Origin: Grammothele lineata
Lineage: Eukaryota > Basidiomycota > Agaricomycetes > Polyporales > Polyporaceae
Length of the DNA stretch: 64,000 nt
Reading direction: 5' to 3'
Assembly (NCBI GenBank): GCA_002150815.3
Contig: NDFF03000400.1
Coordinates: 62,001-126,000 of the forward strand
This document shows, piece by piece, positions 49,164-60,967 of this stretch; the first letter of the stretch is position 1; every line of letters starts with the position of its first letter. The position numbers and the translations under genes are program-made. The notes below the pieces were generated by a model. The model was not told the origin of the DNA and did no database searches. It was given only the letters and a program-made list of their open reading frames with translations.

Positions 49164-50449
49164 ATGTCGACCCAGTACCCGCGATCCCGCCAACGTCCGC
49201 CGCGCTACTACTACCCGCCCGCCGTCCATGGCGCGACCCAACAAGTTCTCGGAATGTCTCTCGCCAACCAGCCAGTCATGGTCATCTCTCGGCCCATGCC
49301 CCAACAGCCCATGCCGCCACTTCCTCGCGCGCGCTATCCCAGGCAGCCCGGTGGGACCTACGGCCACTCTCGCTATGGTTCATCTGGACAGCCAGTGGCT
49401 CCCCGTGATCGCGAACGCGACCGGCGGAAGCGTTACGGGATGGTTTTCACAGACGATCCTCTACGCGGCGCCCGCGTCACGCCGTACGAAGACGTCGACG
49501 CCGACGATGACGAGAGCACCTGGTCCATGTCGCGCGCCCGCTCGCGTATGCACAGCCGCCCTCGTCCTCGCCCAACGCGTCGGGAGAGCAGCGGCGCACG
49601 GTCGCGGAACAGCAGCCCCGCGCAGGAGATCGCCGCGCGGTACCGGGCCTCGCAAGGAGGTGGTGGGGGCCCCTACAGCGGGTCCTCGACGTCTGTCAGC
49701 GTGAGCTACGCCGACGCGTACAACTCGTCCGGCACGACCCTCCGCCCGCGCACGACGTCGGGCAGCACCGCAGTGAGCTCCGGGTCTGGGTTCGTGGGCC
49801 CCAAGCTGCGCTACCGGGCCTCGGCTGCGCACGCGATGGACCGTGCGGTACGTTCGCGCGCTCTTCTATAGGCGTGCATTGCTCCCGCGGCACTGGGGCT
49901 GACGGACGCGTATATAGAAGCAGGAGGCGTTCTTCATGGCCATGCACGCCGGGGGGTACACCAGCGTCCCCTGTCAACGTCCGGGCTGCCGCCACGTCCT
50001 CCCGACTATCAACGATCTCGCGTCACACCTCGTCCTGCACGATATCGATCCATGCGAGGACGAGTTCAGCACGTGCGTGTCTAGACTGTCGCTGCTACTC
50101 TTCTGTTTCCCCGTTTGTCGGTAAAGGCTCCAGTACTGAATTCTGTCTGTATCTCTTTCACAGCTTACCCATCGGCTCACGATACCCGTCCTTCCTCGAC
50201 ATGGGCCACTCGGTGCACGGTCCGCGACCCAAGCTGCGTCATCACTACATGCACGCCCCGGCGCCGTACAGCAAGCTGTTGCCCGCGCTGCCCTCGAGAA
50301 GTAAGCTCATAACGCGGTGGCTCGTCGAACAAGCTCGGTTACTTACCATCGCACCAGGCAAGATCCGTCAGTACCTTTCGAAGCTCGCCCACCCGTGCAT
50401 CCCATGTAGCGCCACTTCGGGGTACGACGAGGACGACTTCTTCTTCTGA
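49164..50449 (+). CDS. Basidiomycete protein with a single C2H2-like finger; unknown function
   Basis: Four exons join in phase (49164-49847, 49918-50072, 50164-50300, 50358-50449), giving 355 residues. The N-terminal 230 residues are low-complexity (Arg/Ser/Pro/Gln; RPRPRPTRRES, SGSSTSVSVS). A compact Cys/His segment follows: CQRPGCRHVLPTINDLASHLVLHD (C-x4-C-x12-H-x3-H), a plausible single zinc finger. The last 100 residues contain PRPKLRHHYMHAPAPYSKLLPALP and end with an acidic YDEDDFFF. With one finger and basic flanks it could bind nucleic acid or protein. I recognise no named family. Confidence 0.75.
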
Positions 50450-51113
50450 GTGTCGCTTGAACCCCTTCTCTTCCTCCGACTAACTCTTTTGCCGTATTAC
50501 TCTCAGTCTGCTCTCACGTCACGATTACGATCACGACTACGACCACGTTCCTTGTCTGTAGCATAGTCTCGCCTTGCCATCCTCTACGTTCGTTGTATCA
50601 CCCCCTGGCCCATTTTGGACTCGTCTCGTATCCATGGCTGTACACTACATAGCACATACCGAACATTGATTGTATCCATCCAGTTTTACTCGCTCGTGGA
50701 CATTCTCTAATTGTGGATACACTAATCACGCACGTATGATGTCTACATGTTCCATTAGAAGTAGGTAACCCCGTATGCACATATGCTTGAAGCTCAAGTG
50801 CTAGGAGACTCCGCTCGAGAAGCTGGTGATCTGGTCGACTTTAGCTCTAATGCAAGGCGTTCGGGGTGGCCCCCCGACCCACCGTGTACAGTAGAAAAGC
50901 AGCATACACAAGTGGTCTCGTAATCGAAGCTTGACAGCGTGGGCTATATTTACAACAGATGGATAATATGCCTCAACCTCGTACAAGTATCTACATGGTA
51001 TCAGTCACCGCTTTTCAAGTCCTCCAGCTCCTGGTCAAAGTCCCAGGAAAGCAGTATTTAGGGCATGACACCCCCAGGACATAGAGTTAAGCTCATGATC
51101 GCGCTCCCGGAAA
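50450..51113. other. Convergent intergenic region, no gene seen
   Basis: 660 bp between convergent stops. The segment 50520-50560 has a CACGATTACGATCACGACTACGACCACG short repeat. The rest is AT-richer UTR-like DNA with no coding or RNA signal. Confidence 0.5.
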
Positions 51114-53487
51114 TTATGGAAGAGCGAGGAATGCTGCTAGCATGTTCGGGAAGTTCGGCGTGCCCCGACCCGTGATAGGATCCCACCCAAGAGCGGCCGG
51201 GAAGCCGTCCGTTCCGCACGCGGGGTTCGTCCCGTTCGTGATGTCGTTGAACGCGTCATCGAATGCGGACGAGTACAACTGCACGCGCGCGCACCCTTCA
51301 GCTACCGTCCCTTCCATAGAGAATATGGATAGTGAGAAGCACGTACCGCAGGGTTGATCCAGCCCACCACGCTCTTGCCCGCGGCGAGACGTGCGTCGTT
51401 GATTGCCGCGACGACGGACGCAAAGATGGGTGCGGACGCGGACGTGCCGCCCGAGAGCGTGAACTGGCCGTTCACCGCAATCGCGGTGGGCCACCTGAAC
51501 GATCCCTGTATTAGCCTTCGAGCTGTACCCCAGACGGAGAACTTTGCTCACCCGTTCGCAGCGACGTCAGGATACGCCCGCCCGCTGCGGTTGAACACCT
51601 CAGGGCCATAGGAGGGGGCGAAGTTGTCAAGGTAGTGCTGCACGAGATCCTTCTGGAACGAGGGCATCGCGAAGTTGTTCGAAAAGCCAGCGCCCGAGGC
51701 GAAGTCCGTCGAGGCTGTTTCCGGGTCATCCACCTGCGATGACGAACGCACATCAGAAACATTTCCCACTGGCGGTAAGGACGAAGACGCACGCTGTTGC
51801 CAGATGTCACTTGAGTCGCACCGACGGCAGTGACATACGGGCACGATGCGGGGAACTGGCCGACAAAACCGGATCCCGCGTCCGCAAATCCCTGCAGGGT
51901 ACCGTTCACCAAGCACTCTTCGAACTGCGCGTATCCGACACCGCCATCGCCGGAAGACGCGACAATTGTTGTTCCTGCCAGACTCAGCTACCGAAAGGAG
52001 TATCATGTTAGAGATTGGAAAAGGAGAAAAAGGGGTGGGTACGAACCTTGCCAAACTCGGCACATTGCCTCGCGAGGATCGGCGAGATGGTGGGGTCTTG
52101 GATGTCGGGGTTGAGGTGGTAGGAGATAGAAACGACATTGAAACGTGGGACGTCCCCACAACTGGAAAGATCTAGAGAAGTAGAGCCGCGAAGTGAGCAT
52201 ACAAGTAGGTTTGGCTCATGTGGCGGTGGCGCTTACCTTCCGCACTGACGGGGTCGCTGCTGCAGAAGTCGTTATCAAACGCCGCAAGGAACTCGTCCAC
52301 TGATGGAAAGATGTTATGACAAGCGGTTACTGGATACGCCAAGCAATAACGAAACTTACGTTCGTTGCCATTCTCTTGGCCGACTTGATAAAGCTGGAGC
52401 GTGATATTCGATCCGAGCAGGCCCATCATGAGCTCGATATCCATACTTGCTTCTAGATAATCGAAGGTGTTGTTGAGGCTACCTACAAGAAGCATATCAA
52501 ACAGATGGTACTATGAGCCGAAGGCATTGACTCACCTCGATCTATGCTTATAAGGTTCGGTTGCTTGCCAACCTGATCCGGGCGATATTTCTCGAAGAAC
52601 ATGTCAAGGTCCGTGGTCTTGTAGCCTTCACCCTGTACCTCAACTTTAAACGGAAAATGTGTCAGTACTCAACAACCTGATTGAATGGTAGATCCGACGT
52701 ACACACTGATACATTGTTGGCGTTACCAGAGACGAGCTCGTAGTCAAAGTTGTACAGGCCACGTAAACAATCGAGTGTAACTGCGCTGTCACATCCTGAA
52801 GCCTCGAGTTGCGTGAGCTGATTTCCACCGTATAGCGTTAGCAACGAGCGCCATAATCTCAGAGCCAAACTAGACAGAACTTACGGAGACAGGAGTCATG
52901 GAAACTCCAGCTTCGTGTCCTGCCTTCGAGCGGCTGGCAACACGCTTTCCCAGGACGGAAGTCTTCGCGATCGGTGCACGAGGCACTGTCGGCGAGACGA
53001 AGTCGACGTGCTTAGCCACGTGCGCAGGTAGCGCGTATTCGTCGTGGCATCCCACTTGCTCCCGGCCAGTCGTGTCGTGTTGGTACACGTAGTACTCTGC
53101 CCCGAGTATACGCTCCGCTTCCTCGACGGTAACGTCTACGCGGATCGCATCGCCCTTGGGGGAGAGCTGGATTCGGTGGGGCTCGAGCTGGTGCTCGGTG
53201 AGGAGCCACGCGTGGACGGTGTCGATGGTGTCCTGCGAGGGTCTAAATGTCTTCGCGACTTGGCTCGGGGTCCAGTGTTTGCCGTAATGGGAGGAGCTGG
53301 GGTCCGCGATGTCCAGCAGGTATGCGTCGAGGTTATGGAGGTTGGACTGCCCGAGGCTGAACTTGAGGGGAACGACGGAGCTCGGGTCGGCCCGGCGATG
53401 AAGCGACCAACCTCGCGGGACGTGTACACTAGACGCTGGGGAGGCGGCAACGATGATAGCGCAGAGAACCCACTTGAGTAACGACAT
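51114..53487 (-). CDS. Sedolisin / tripeptidyl-peptidase (S53), secreted, copy 1
   Basis: Acid serine-carboxyl protease that releases tripeptides. A signal peptide (LLKWVLCAIIVAASPASS) is followed by a long pro-domain (FSLGQSNLHNLDAYLLDIADPSSSHYGKHW...). About nine short introns follow, and spliced exons stay in frame. The catalytic Glu and Asp are in YLEASMDIELMMGL (E-x3-D), the oxyanion Asp in VASSGDGGVG, and the nucleophile Ser in SGGTSASAPIFAS (near 51440). The calcium-site end is LYSSAFDDAFNDITNGTNPACGTDGF...GWDPITGRGTPNFPNMLAAF. All active-site residues are present, so it should be functional. It is divergent from a second copy, with about 1.1 kb between starts. Confidence 0.94.
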
Positions 53488-54581
53488 GAGTGCGATGGAG
53501 GGCTGATGAGGGCACGCTGTACTTCGATCATCGTGCAGAGAGGTGACCTTTTATGCTGCTGGAATTCTCGCAGAAGCAACGCGATGAGCGCACAAGGCAC
53601 AGTACGCTGGCTCGGCCCTGTAGCCCGTCGCAATCGGCGCACGTCGGCAGTACGAAGAGGGCAAACGCCAAACCTAACCAGATTGTCAGGGGTGAACGCG
53701 GGGATCAAGATATCCGCGTGCAAAGAAGGATGGCGTACAGGAGAATGCTTCGGCGAAGCGGTTTGCGACGATCTCGACTCTACCATATCCGACGCGACCG
53801 CGCCGCTACCGATGGCGGTGGAGCTCATGCTTGTCAGAGCGCAGGAACCAGTGAGCGTCACAGTACGGACATGCACGGATCCGGGCCTCACCGTGAGTTC
53901 GAGATGGCTGCAAAATGCAGGTACGAGACCCACCGCAGGCCCGAGTCGAAGATTCTTTCGACCTCTGATGCGCCGAGTTATGAGGTGGCTATGGGGCGAC
54001 TCGCTTTCTCCAACAGGTACGATTGCAGTAACTCATGGTTGAATATAGTGATTCAATGGTTGTTGCCAGAGCTTCGAGTTGGTGCACCTGGCAGCTAGGC
54101 CGAACTTGTGTATTTTGAGTCGAGGATGCGTAGGGGTCGTGTGTACTACCTCCCGACGCTGACGTAGTGTCGCGGAGCGGAACGTGAACTGTTTGCGCGC
54201 AGTCGCCCAAGTTGCAAATGACCGTTCGGCCGTAGACAGAGAAGCACTCGGTTACGTCAGAGCATGAGGGAGGCAGGCACCGGGCCGCTCTGCGATATCC
54301 GGCGTCTAATAACTATTCCCGATGGGCGCCGTCGGCCGACTGGTTTTCTCATTGCCATCCTTCTCGCCGCATCCTCCCTATGTCGATTGAATTGACCTAG
54401 TGATTCGCGCCCGCCTCGGCGGTCCCAACACTTGTTGTCGAGACTCCAGAAACATACTCATGTATGCAAATCCGTGAGAGTTCAAACCTCTTTCTCGTCC
54501 ACTGCGAGCTCGTGGAGGTATACATTTTCCAGTTCAAATCCCACTGCCGACCTTGACTAATGCTGAGCCTCATCTGCTAGG
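53488..54581. promoter_or_regulatory. Divergent promoter region of the two sedolisins
   Basis: 1.1 kb with no supported gene (short Arg/Ser-rich frames only). CTTTTATGC at about 53549 on the minus-strand side and ATACATTTTCC at about 54518 on the plus-strand side are possible TATA-like elements. Shared regulation by nutrient or pH factors is possible but not shown. Confidence 0.4.
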
Positions 54582-56944
54582 ATGTCCCTGCGCAACTGGA
54601 CAGTTCACACCTTCCCTTGTGTCGTGGCGGCCGTCTTCGTGATCCTGGGCGAAACTGAGGGACGCGCGGCCTCTTCAGACGGGCCTATTCTCCGCCGAGC
54701 AGACCCAAAGGCACAAATTCCCCTCAAATTCGCCATTGCTCAGTCAAACGTGCATAACCTAGACGCATATTTGTGGGATGTCGCCGATCCTGAGTCTCCC
54801 AACTACGGCAATTTTTGGAGCCCGAACAAAGTCGTGCAGACGTTTAGGCCCACGCAAGACCGCATTGACGCCGTGATTTCCTGGCTCATCGTCGATCATG
54901 GTATACCATTTGAGAAGATCGAATTAGCACACACCGGCAATACCATACAGCTCAATACCACTGTTGCAGACGCAGAGCGCATCTTGCAGACCGAATGCTA
55001 CTTGTACAAAGGCGACGATCATGGGCCTGAACGTGTTGAGTTTCGAAATGGATATCATCTTCCGACTGAAATCTCGAAGCACGTCGACTTCGTGCGGTCG
55101 ACATCGCACTTCCAGTCCTTCCACCGCGACAGGCCGGGCTTGAGCCGTCGACTCGTCAGCACCTCCTCGTTGGTGAGTAGATCCTTCGTGGTAATGTGTC
55201 GTGTGATACGAAACGTCTCTATAGGGACCAGAACTCGAAGCGTCGGGATGCGATCAAGCGGTCACTTTGGATTGTATCCGTGCGCTTTACAGCTTCGACT
55301 ACACATTCATCGGTGCAGACGACAATGATGTGGCTGTGTGTAAGCATCTGAAAGTACTTGTCCTTCGACTTGACGAATGACTCAATGGCAGTGGAATTCC
55401 CCGGGGAGAGCTACCAGCAAGCTGACTTGGACTTGTATTTCCAAACGTATGCTCCAAGCCAGGTTGGTAACCATCCGACTCTGGTTAGCATCGACAACGG
55501 TGAGTTATACAACTTACCTAGTAGAGGGACAAACTTCTCATGCTCCACGGGTTTGTCTTCCAGGCTCCGTAATCACGGGATCCCCCGGATCTGGCGAGGC
55601 CGATCTGGACGTTGAAATCCTGATGGGGCTTCTAGGTCACAACCAGGAGCTTCTCTTGTACCAGGTTGGGACGACGAATGACACACTCAACGACCGTAAG
55701 CAAACACCTCAACGATCATGCAGCCGCTAACTGAAGAGGGCATTAGCGGATGCTCTCTTGGCAGCCCTCGATGGCTCTTACTGTAGTAAAGAAGGCGTAT
55801 CTGGTGCCGGTGAGTCGTCCGTCTTTCAAATGACAGCCTTAAAAGGTGGCTGAGAAGTGTGAAATTTAGATATTACCGACTGCGGCGACAAACCAGTAGC
55901 AAATGTTCTATCAATATCATATGGCTTCAGTGCAGACATACAGAACGCTAACATCACACCGATGCTCCAAAGGCAATGCACGGAGTTCGGCAAGGTATGC
56001 TGGTGTTCCTCGATGAGGATTTGACGTTCTTGGGATTGATGGGATGAACAGCTCAGCCTCGCGGGGATGACCGTCGTGGTGTCCTCCGGTGACAGCGGTG
56101 TAGCGTTCGGCGGCGGCCCGGGCGAGTGTCTCACCAAAAACGGCACGCTCGAGTTTGGCGCTCCGCCGAACTCGAGCTTCGTGGGTCAATTCCCTGCGTC
56201 GTGCCCGTACGTAACTGCTGTCGGTGCGACCCAAGTGGCTGCCGGGAATAGCGTACGCTCCTTTTGACGTTACGTTGGAGATACTGTTCACCGGTACTGA
56301 GCAGGTTGACGACCCCGAGACCGCGACGACGGCCTTCCCCTCCGGTGGCGGCTTCTCCAACACATTCCCCATACCGTCTTTCCAACGGAAAGCCGTTAGC
56401 AACTATCTTGCCCATTTCGCACCTACGTACGGTCCAGATATCTATAATCGCTCTGGGCGCGCCTACCCTGATATTTCCGCGAACGGGTACGATTTCTGTA
56501 CTGCAGAGGTCATATAGACCGTAAGCTGATGTCTATTCACAGCTTTCCGATAGTCTTTGCGTATCCTGAGTTCGGTTTCTTTGGCGGACCCCCGGAGTTG
56601 CAGACCACGGGTGGCACGTCTGCGTCCGCACCGATCATCGCATCTTTTATCGCCGCAATTAACGATGCGCGCATCGCGGCGGGAAAGGGTCCCGTAGGCT
56701 GGATCAATCCTGCTGTGAGTCCTTTTGTGCAATACGCGGCATCTGAGTAGCTCTAAACGACATGTCGCAACTTCACCAGCTCTACTCAGCCGCATTCAAG
56801 GACGCGTTCAACGATATCACGAATGGTACCAACCCGGGATGTGGTACTGAAGGATTCACGGCTGCCCCTGGATGGGACCCTGTCACCGGGTTGGGCACAC
56901 CTAAATTCCCCAACATGCTTGCTGCGTTCATGGCTTTGCCGTAA
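54582..56944 (+). CDS. Sedolisin / tripeptidyl-peptidase (S53), secreted, copy 2
   Basis: Same family and exon plan as the minus-strand neighbour. Signal peptide PCVVAAVFVILGETEG; pro-domain LKFAIAQSNVHNLDAYLWDVADPESPNYGNFW. Catalytic Glu/Asp in GEADLDVEILMGL, oxyanion Asp in VSSGDSGVAFGGG, Ser in TTGGTSASAPII (codon 56619-56621), and calcium-site end LYSAAFKDAFNDITNGTNPGCGTEGF...GWDPVTGLGTPKFPNMLAAFMALP. All catalytic residues are kept. It differs from copy 1 by the insert YPEFGFFGGPPELQ before the Ser loop and by many substitutions, so the duplication is not recent. Introns sit at matching places where compared. Confidence 0.94.
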
Positions 56945-57878
56945 GTTCCCGCACACTGCGTGGAGTCTGGCGGGGCGGGGCAGGGTATTCGTCCGGAGGC
57001 GGTTTTTGGATTGGCAGGAAAGCGTGCGCCAAATTCCATCTAGAAGGAGATGTCATTATTCCATTTAAGTGAAATATGGTTCGGGCCCAACGTAAGGCGT
57101 GTTCCAACTATTCCCCCCAAGGAAAAGCACACTAAGGGCAACTAGAGCTGCACGGGAATGTAATCGACAGATCAATTTGCCCTACGATCATAGCATGTAA
57201 ATGTCTTGCACATGCCAGTATCAAGGAATTCCACGATCTAAGATGCTTACCTCGCTGTTGATCTCACAATACACCGTATGCACATTGGAAGTGTTGCCAC
57301 TATCAAAACCAACGACAGAGATGGGCGCGCACTGAAGCTTGAAGCCCAATCCTCGCGGTCATACTTATCCTTAATGGATGGCTACCGCCTCAACGGTACT
57401 ATTATGCGGCGCGTTATCTGTTTCAGAAGCAACAGAACAATGCTAGGCGTCATGTTTTACTGGAATGGTTGGCCCGCACAGATACTTAATCTGTTACTTC
57501 CTAGTAACGAAGGAATTTATCGGAGACGGCGCTGTGGGAATGCTCATATCATAGTAGATTTGAGGAACTTATTTGCGTAGCAACAACCTGGGTAGATGAC
57601 GGCATGCTTTGAGTAGAACATACAATCGGGCGTATTACTTTGTCACGGCCGGTCTTCTGGGGTGTACAAACAAAAACAAAGTTTGGGCAAGACGAGCGAG
57701 GCACACAAAAGCGGTAGGCCACAATTACGTAATGAATGGGGATCGGCGGCTTGCGGTTTCGAAGCGCCTCCCGAGAGACAGACAGTCACAGACGCTCTGC
57801 CACAACCACCACGCGCGACGCTCTCGTCTCTACCGAACACCACTCATCCCCTTTCCCGTGTACTTCTATGCTACAGCC
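56945..57878. other. Intergenic region, nothing recognised
   Basis: 930 bp, AT-richer than the flanks (57040-57560). No frame shows coding character. The last 100 bp form the 5' leader of the coiled-coil gene. Confidence 0.5.
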
Positions 57879-60800
57879 ATGTCGACGGTATGTGTTTGCT
57901 GCAATACGCGAGATGACGCGTCTCATACGCCTTCCAGACGGAAACATACGGAAGAAACCGCCAGTCGATCGCCGACCTCGAACAGGAGCTCTTCGACATA
58001 TTCCAAGACCACCCCCAAAGCTCTTACAATGAAGCCAACCAACCCGTCATTCCTGGAGATGCGCTTGTAGATGTTCTCCGCACGTTCTCCGCCAATCACA
58101 ACTCGGTCGAGCTCATGAGCAAGGATGAGGAAGAGCAACTCACTGGCTTCGTGTCTTCCAATCCTGGACTCCAAGTCACTCCTCAAATCCTCATTCAGTT
58201 CATCGCCATGCAGACCACTGTGGACTCCAGCCATAGCCCCGACGTCTCCCCGCCGGATAGTGATGATGGCGCAGAGTTCGAGAGACGAGGCAGGCAAGAG
58301 GACAGGGACTATGATGACGGCATGAATAGCCGCTCATCGAGTCGCGACTCAACCGCGACGTACCACAACCGCTCGACTTCCCGAGGCCCGACCACTCCGC
58401 GCGACAGTGTTTTTGACACTGGAAGACGACAGCGCACAACGCCCTTGAATAAGAAGACCGAAACCGCGCCTTCGAGTTGGTCGCGTAGACCACCACCCTC
58501 TAGGCGCAAGAGTGATGCCGGCCACAGTCGGGCTATGAGTGACTCCGAGGTGCGTCTGTGATGATTATACCTGTGAGCTCTACAATTTACTCCGCGACGA
58601 TGTGTTGCAGTCTATGGCTTCACCACCAAGTTCCTCTCGTACCCCCAGTCGTTCTCGCGCGCCCTCTAACCCTACCAGCCCCACATTCTCCTCTCCCCCT
58701 CTTGCCAAAACAGTCAGCTCTCCACCTTTTGGCGCGACCCCCGTTCGCCCACATTCACGCGCACAATCCCAGCCTCAGGGTAGCTTTGCTTCCTTCGACA
58801 GTGCGGTTGACGACTACTACGGCTCTTCCCCGGAGCGTGAGCTCGCGCAGCGCCTTACTGGTCTCATGTCGCCTCCCGAGTCGGACGTCTCATTTGAAGA
58901 CGAGAGGCCATTCCACGAGCAAGTCTCGATGCTTGCTATGCCAAAGATGGAAGACGACGGCGACGAGACGGACGCAAGCGATGAACAGTACCGTATCCCA
59001 GAGACAAGATCTGCTGCTTCATCAACCGCTTCTATCCAGCTCGAGGAACGGTTGGAGGCGTTGAGCCGGGTCAACCAGGACCTTGCGAGAAAGCTGGTCG
59101 AGGCCGAGCGCACACTCCAGACCCGTTTGTCAGATCACGAGCAGGAGTTGGAGGACATGCAAATGAGGTTGGAGGAAGCGCGGAGCGAACTGAGCGCGAC
59201 CAAGCGCGAGGAGAAGGAACTTCGATCTAAGGAGGTGTGTTTCCAGAAATACTATATCTCCCTGGTGCCTGAGCTAACAGTCATATAGCGCCAAAACACA
59301 ACCCAGATTGCGGTCCTCGAATCCGAGATCGCGAAGCTGCAGAAGAGTCTGGACACAGCGCGTTCGTCCTACCAGAGTCTGCAGAAGCAGTACCAGGAGC
59401 AATGCTGTACGTTTGGTTACCGCTATGCATGCTTCTTCTGAGCTAACGAATTGACCCAGCCGAGTCTGAGCGATACCGAAATACGCTCAGGCGGCGCGAC
59501 CAAGAGATCAAAGATCTCCAGGAAGCAGCACAGCTGCAGACGATCGAGGGTCAGAAATGGCTTCGCGAACAGGCCAACTATGAGGATCGAATTGCCATGC
59601 TGGAAGGCGAGCTCTCTGTCGCACAGCAGGCCCAAGCGCAGCTCGATGAGCAGAAGCAGGAGAACATGATGCTCAAGGAGACCATCGACCGTCTACGGTT
59701 TGACATGGATGAACTCCGAACGTCTGTCACTCTTGACAAGGGCGGAGGCTCAGGTACGGCTAGTGCGCATGGCAGTGTCAGCAAGTCTCTCGGCATGGAA
59801 CTTCTCAATAAGATGAAGGACGGCCAATGGGAGATGGATGACGGTGAACTCGAGGAGGATACCTCGACTGAGATCGAGGCGACTCCTGACGACGAGGACA
59901 CTGAATCCGAAGACTACGTCCAGACAATCATCACGCGCACGAAGAGGGTGGGTAACGCTTCGACGTGGTTGGAGCTAAGTGATGACGTCTATGACGATTT
60001 GCAGAAGGTCCCTAGTCGTGCTCAGAAGATTGAGACCTTCAAAATCGACGAGACGAAGGAGTACTCTGACACGGGCACGCAGCACGAGCCTGACGAGTTC
60101 ACTTCGTCTCATTCTGTGCAGACTGACCCCCCACCCAAGGTTCTGACCGCTTCGTTCAGTATCCAGACGGACGAGCAGCCAGTCTCGGTGATGTCTATTC
60201 AGACTGAGCCAGAACCGATACCCTCGCCTCCCGTCATCATCACCACCGACCGAGAGATTCAGACTGACGAATGGCAGCCTGAAGCCTCGACTTCGGGATC
60301 GGCGGAGGACGACGATGAGGCGCTTGCGTCTTCGTCGTCGACATTGTTACCCCCCACCCCAAAGGCGCAGCCGGAACACCTGCACCCGCATACCCACGAT
60401 CTCCCTCCGGCCTATGACAAGATTGCAATGGACGACATCGCCGCCCGTGCTGCGAACGAGGCACTTGCTGCCTGGCACAAGGGCATGAAGTTTCCCATCG
60501 AACCCCTCTCCAGCGGCATCTCCGACGAAGTCGCCGAGGACTGGAAGGCCCTCAAGGAGGAGCTCGGTGTCGAATGCTCCGCCATCGACAAGCTCGTCGA
60601 GGAGTCTGCACGCTCCGGCCCTCGCTCTCCCCGCGACGGCAAGGGCCGCCGCAAGTCTGGCCGGTTCTACAACATCTACAACACTTACGTCTACGGCGAC
60701 CCGGAGGGGGGCTCGCTCATCTCGGGCCAGTTGCTCATCTGCGTCGGCGCGTCGGCCCTCGTCGCGTTCCTCATGGGTCAGGCGATGGCGCCGCAGTACG

Positions 60801-60967
60801 CGATCCCCGGCGGCGCAACGTACTACGACCGCGCGGCGTGGTCGAGCTTCAACTCGATGCAGGCTGCTGGCGAGGGTTTCACCGGCGACAGCACCGCGGC
60901 TGTCTGGACCTTCCTCGGCCGATTGGGCGGTGGTGCCGCGCGCACGCTCCGCGGATGGCCAACATAG
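57879..60967 (+). CDS. Tail-anchored coiled-coil protein with tandem LC8-type QT motifs
   Basis: Five exons join in phase (57879-57887, 57938-58549, 58611-59234, 59289-59406, 59460-60967), giving 956 residues; the first exon is only ATGTCGACG. Residues about 10-95 are helical with an EF-hand-like layout but no intact Ca loop (LEQELFDIFQDHP, IPGDALVDVLRTFSANH, MSKDEEEQLTGFVSSNPGLQ). A Ser/Pro/Arg-rich stretch follows. A long coiled coil spans about 375-545 (EERLEALSRVNQDLARKLVE onward). Then come DTGTQ (658), SVQTD (673), SIQTD (688), SIQTE (700) and EIQTD (720), resembling dynein-light-chain LC8 ligands. A single membrane span near 876-894 (LLICVGASALVAFLMG) precedes a luminal tail of about 60 residues. 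I infer a membrane-tethered motor or scaffold protein; the family name is not known to me. Confidence 0.8.
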
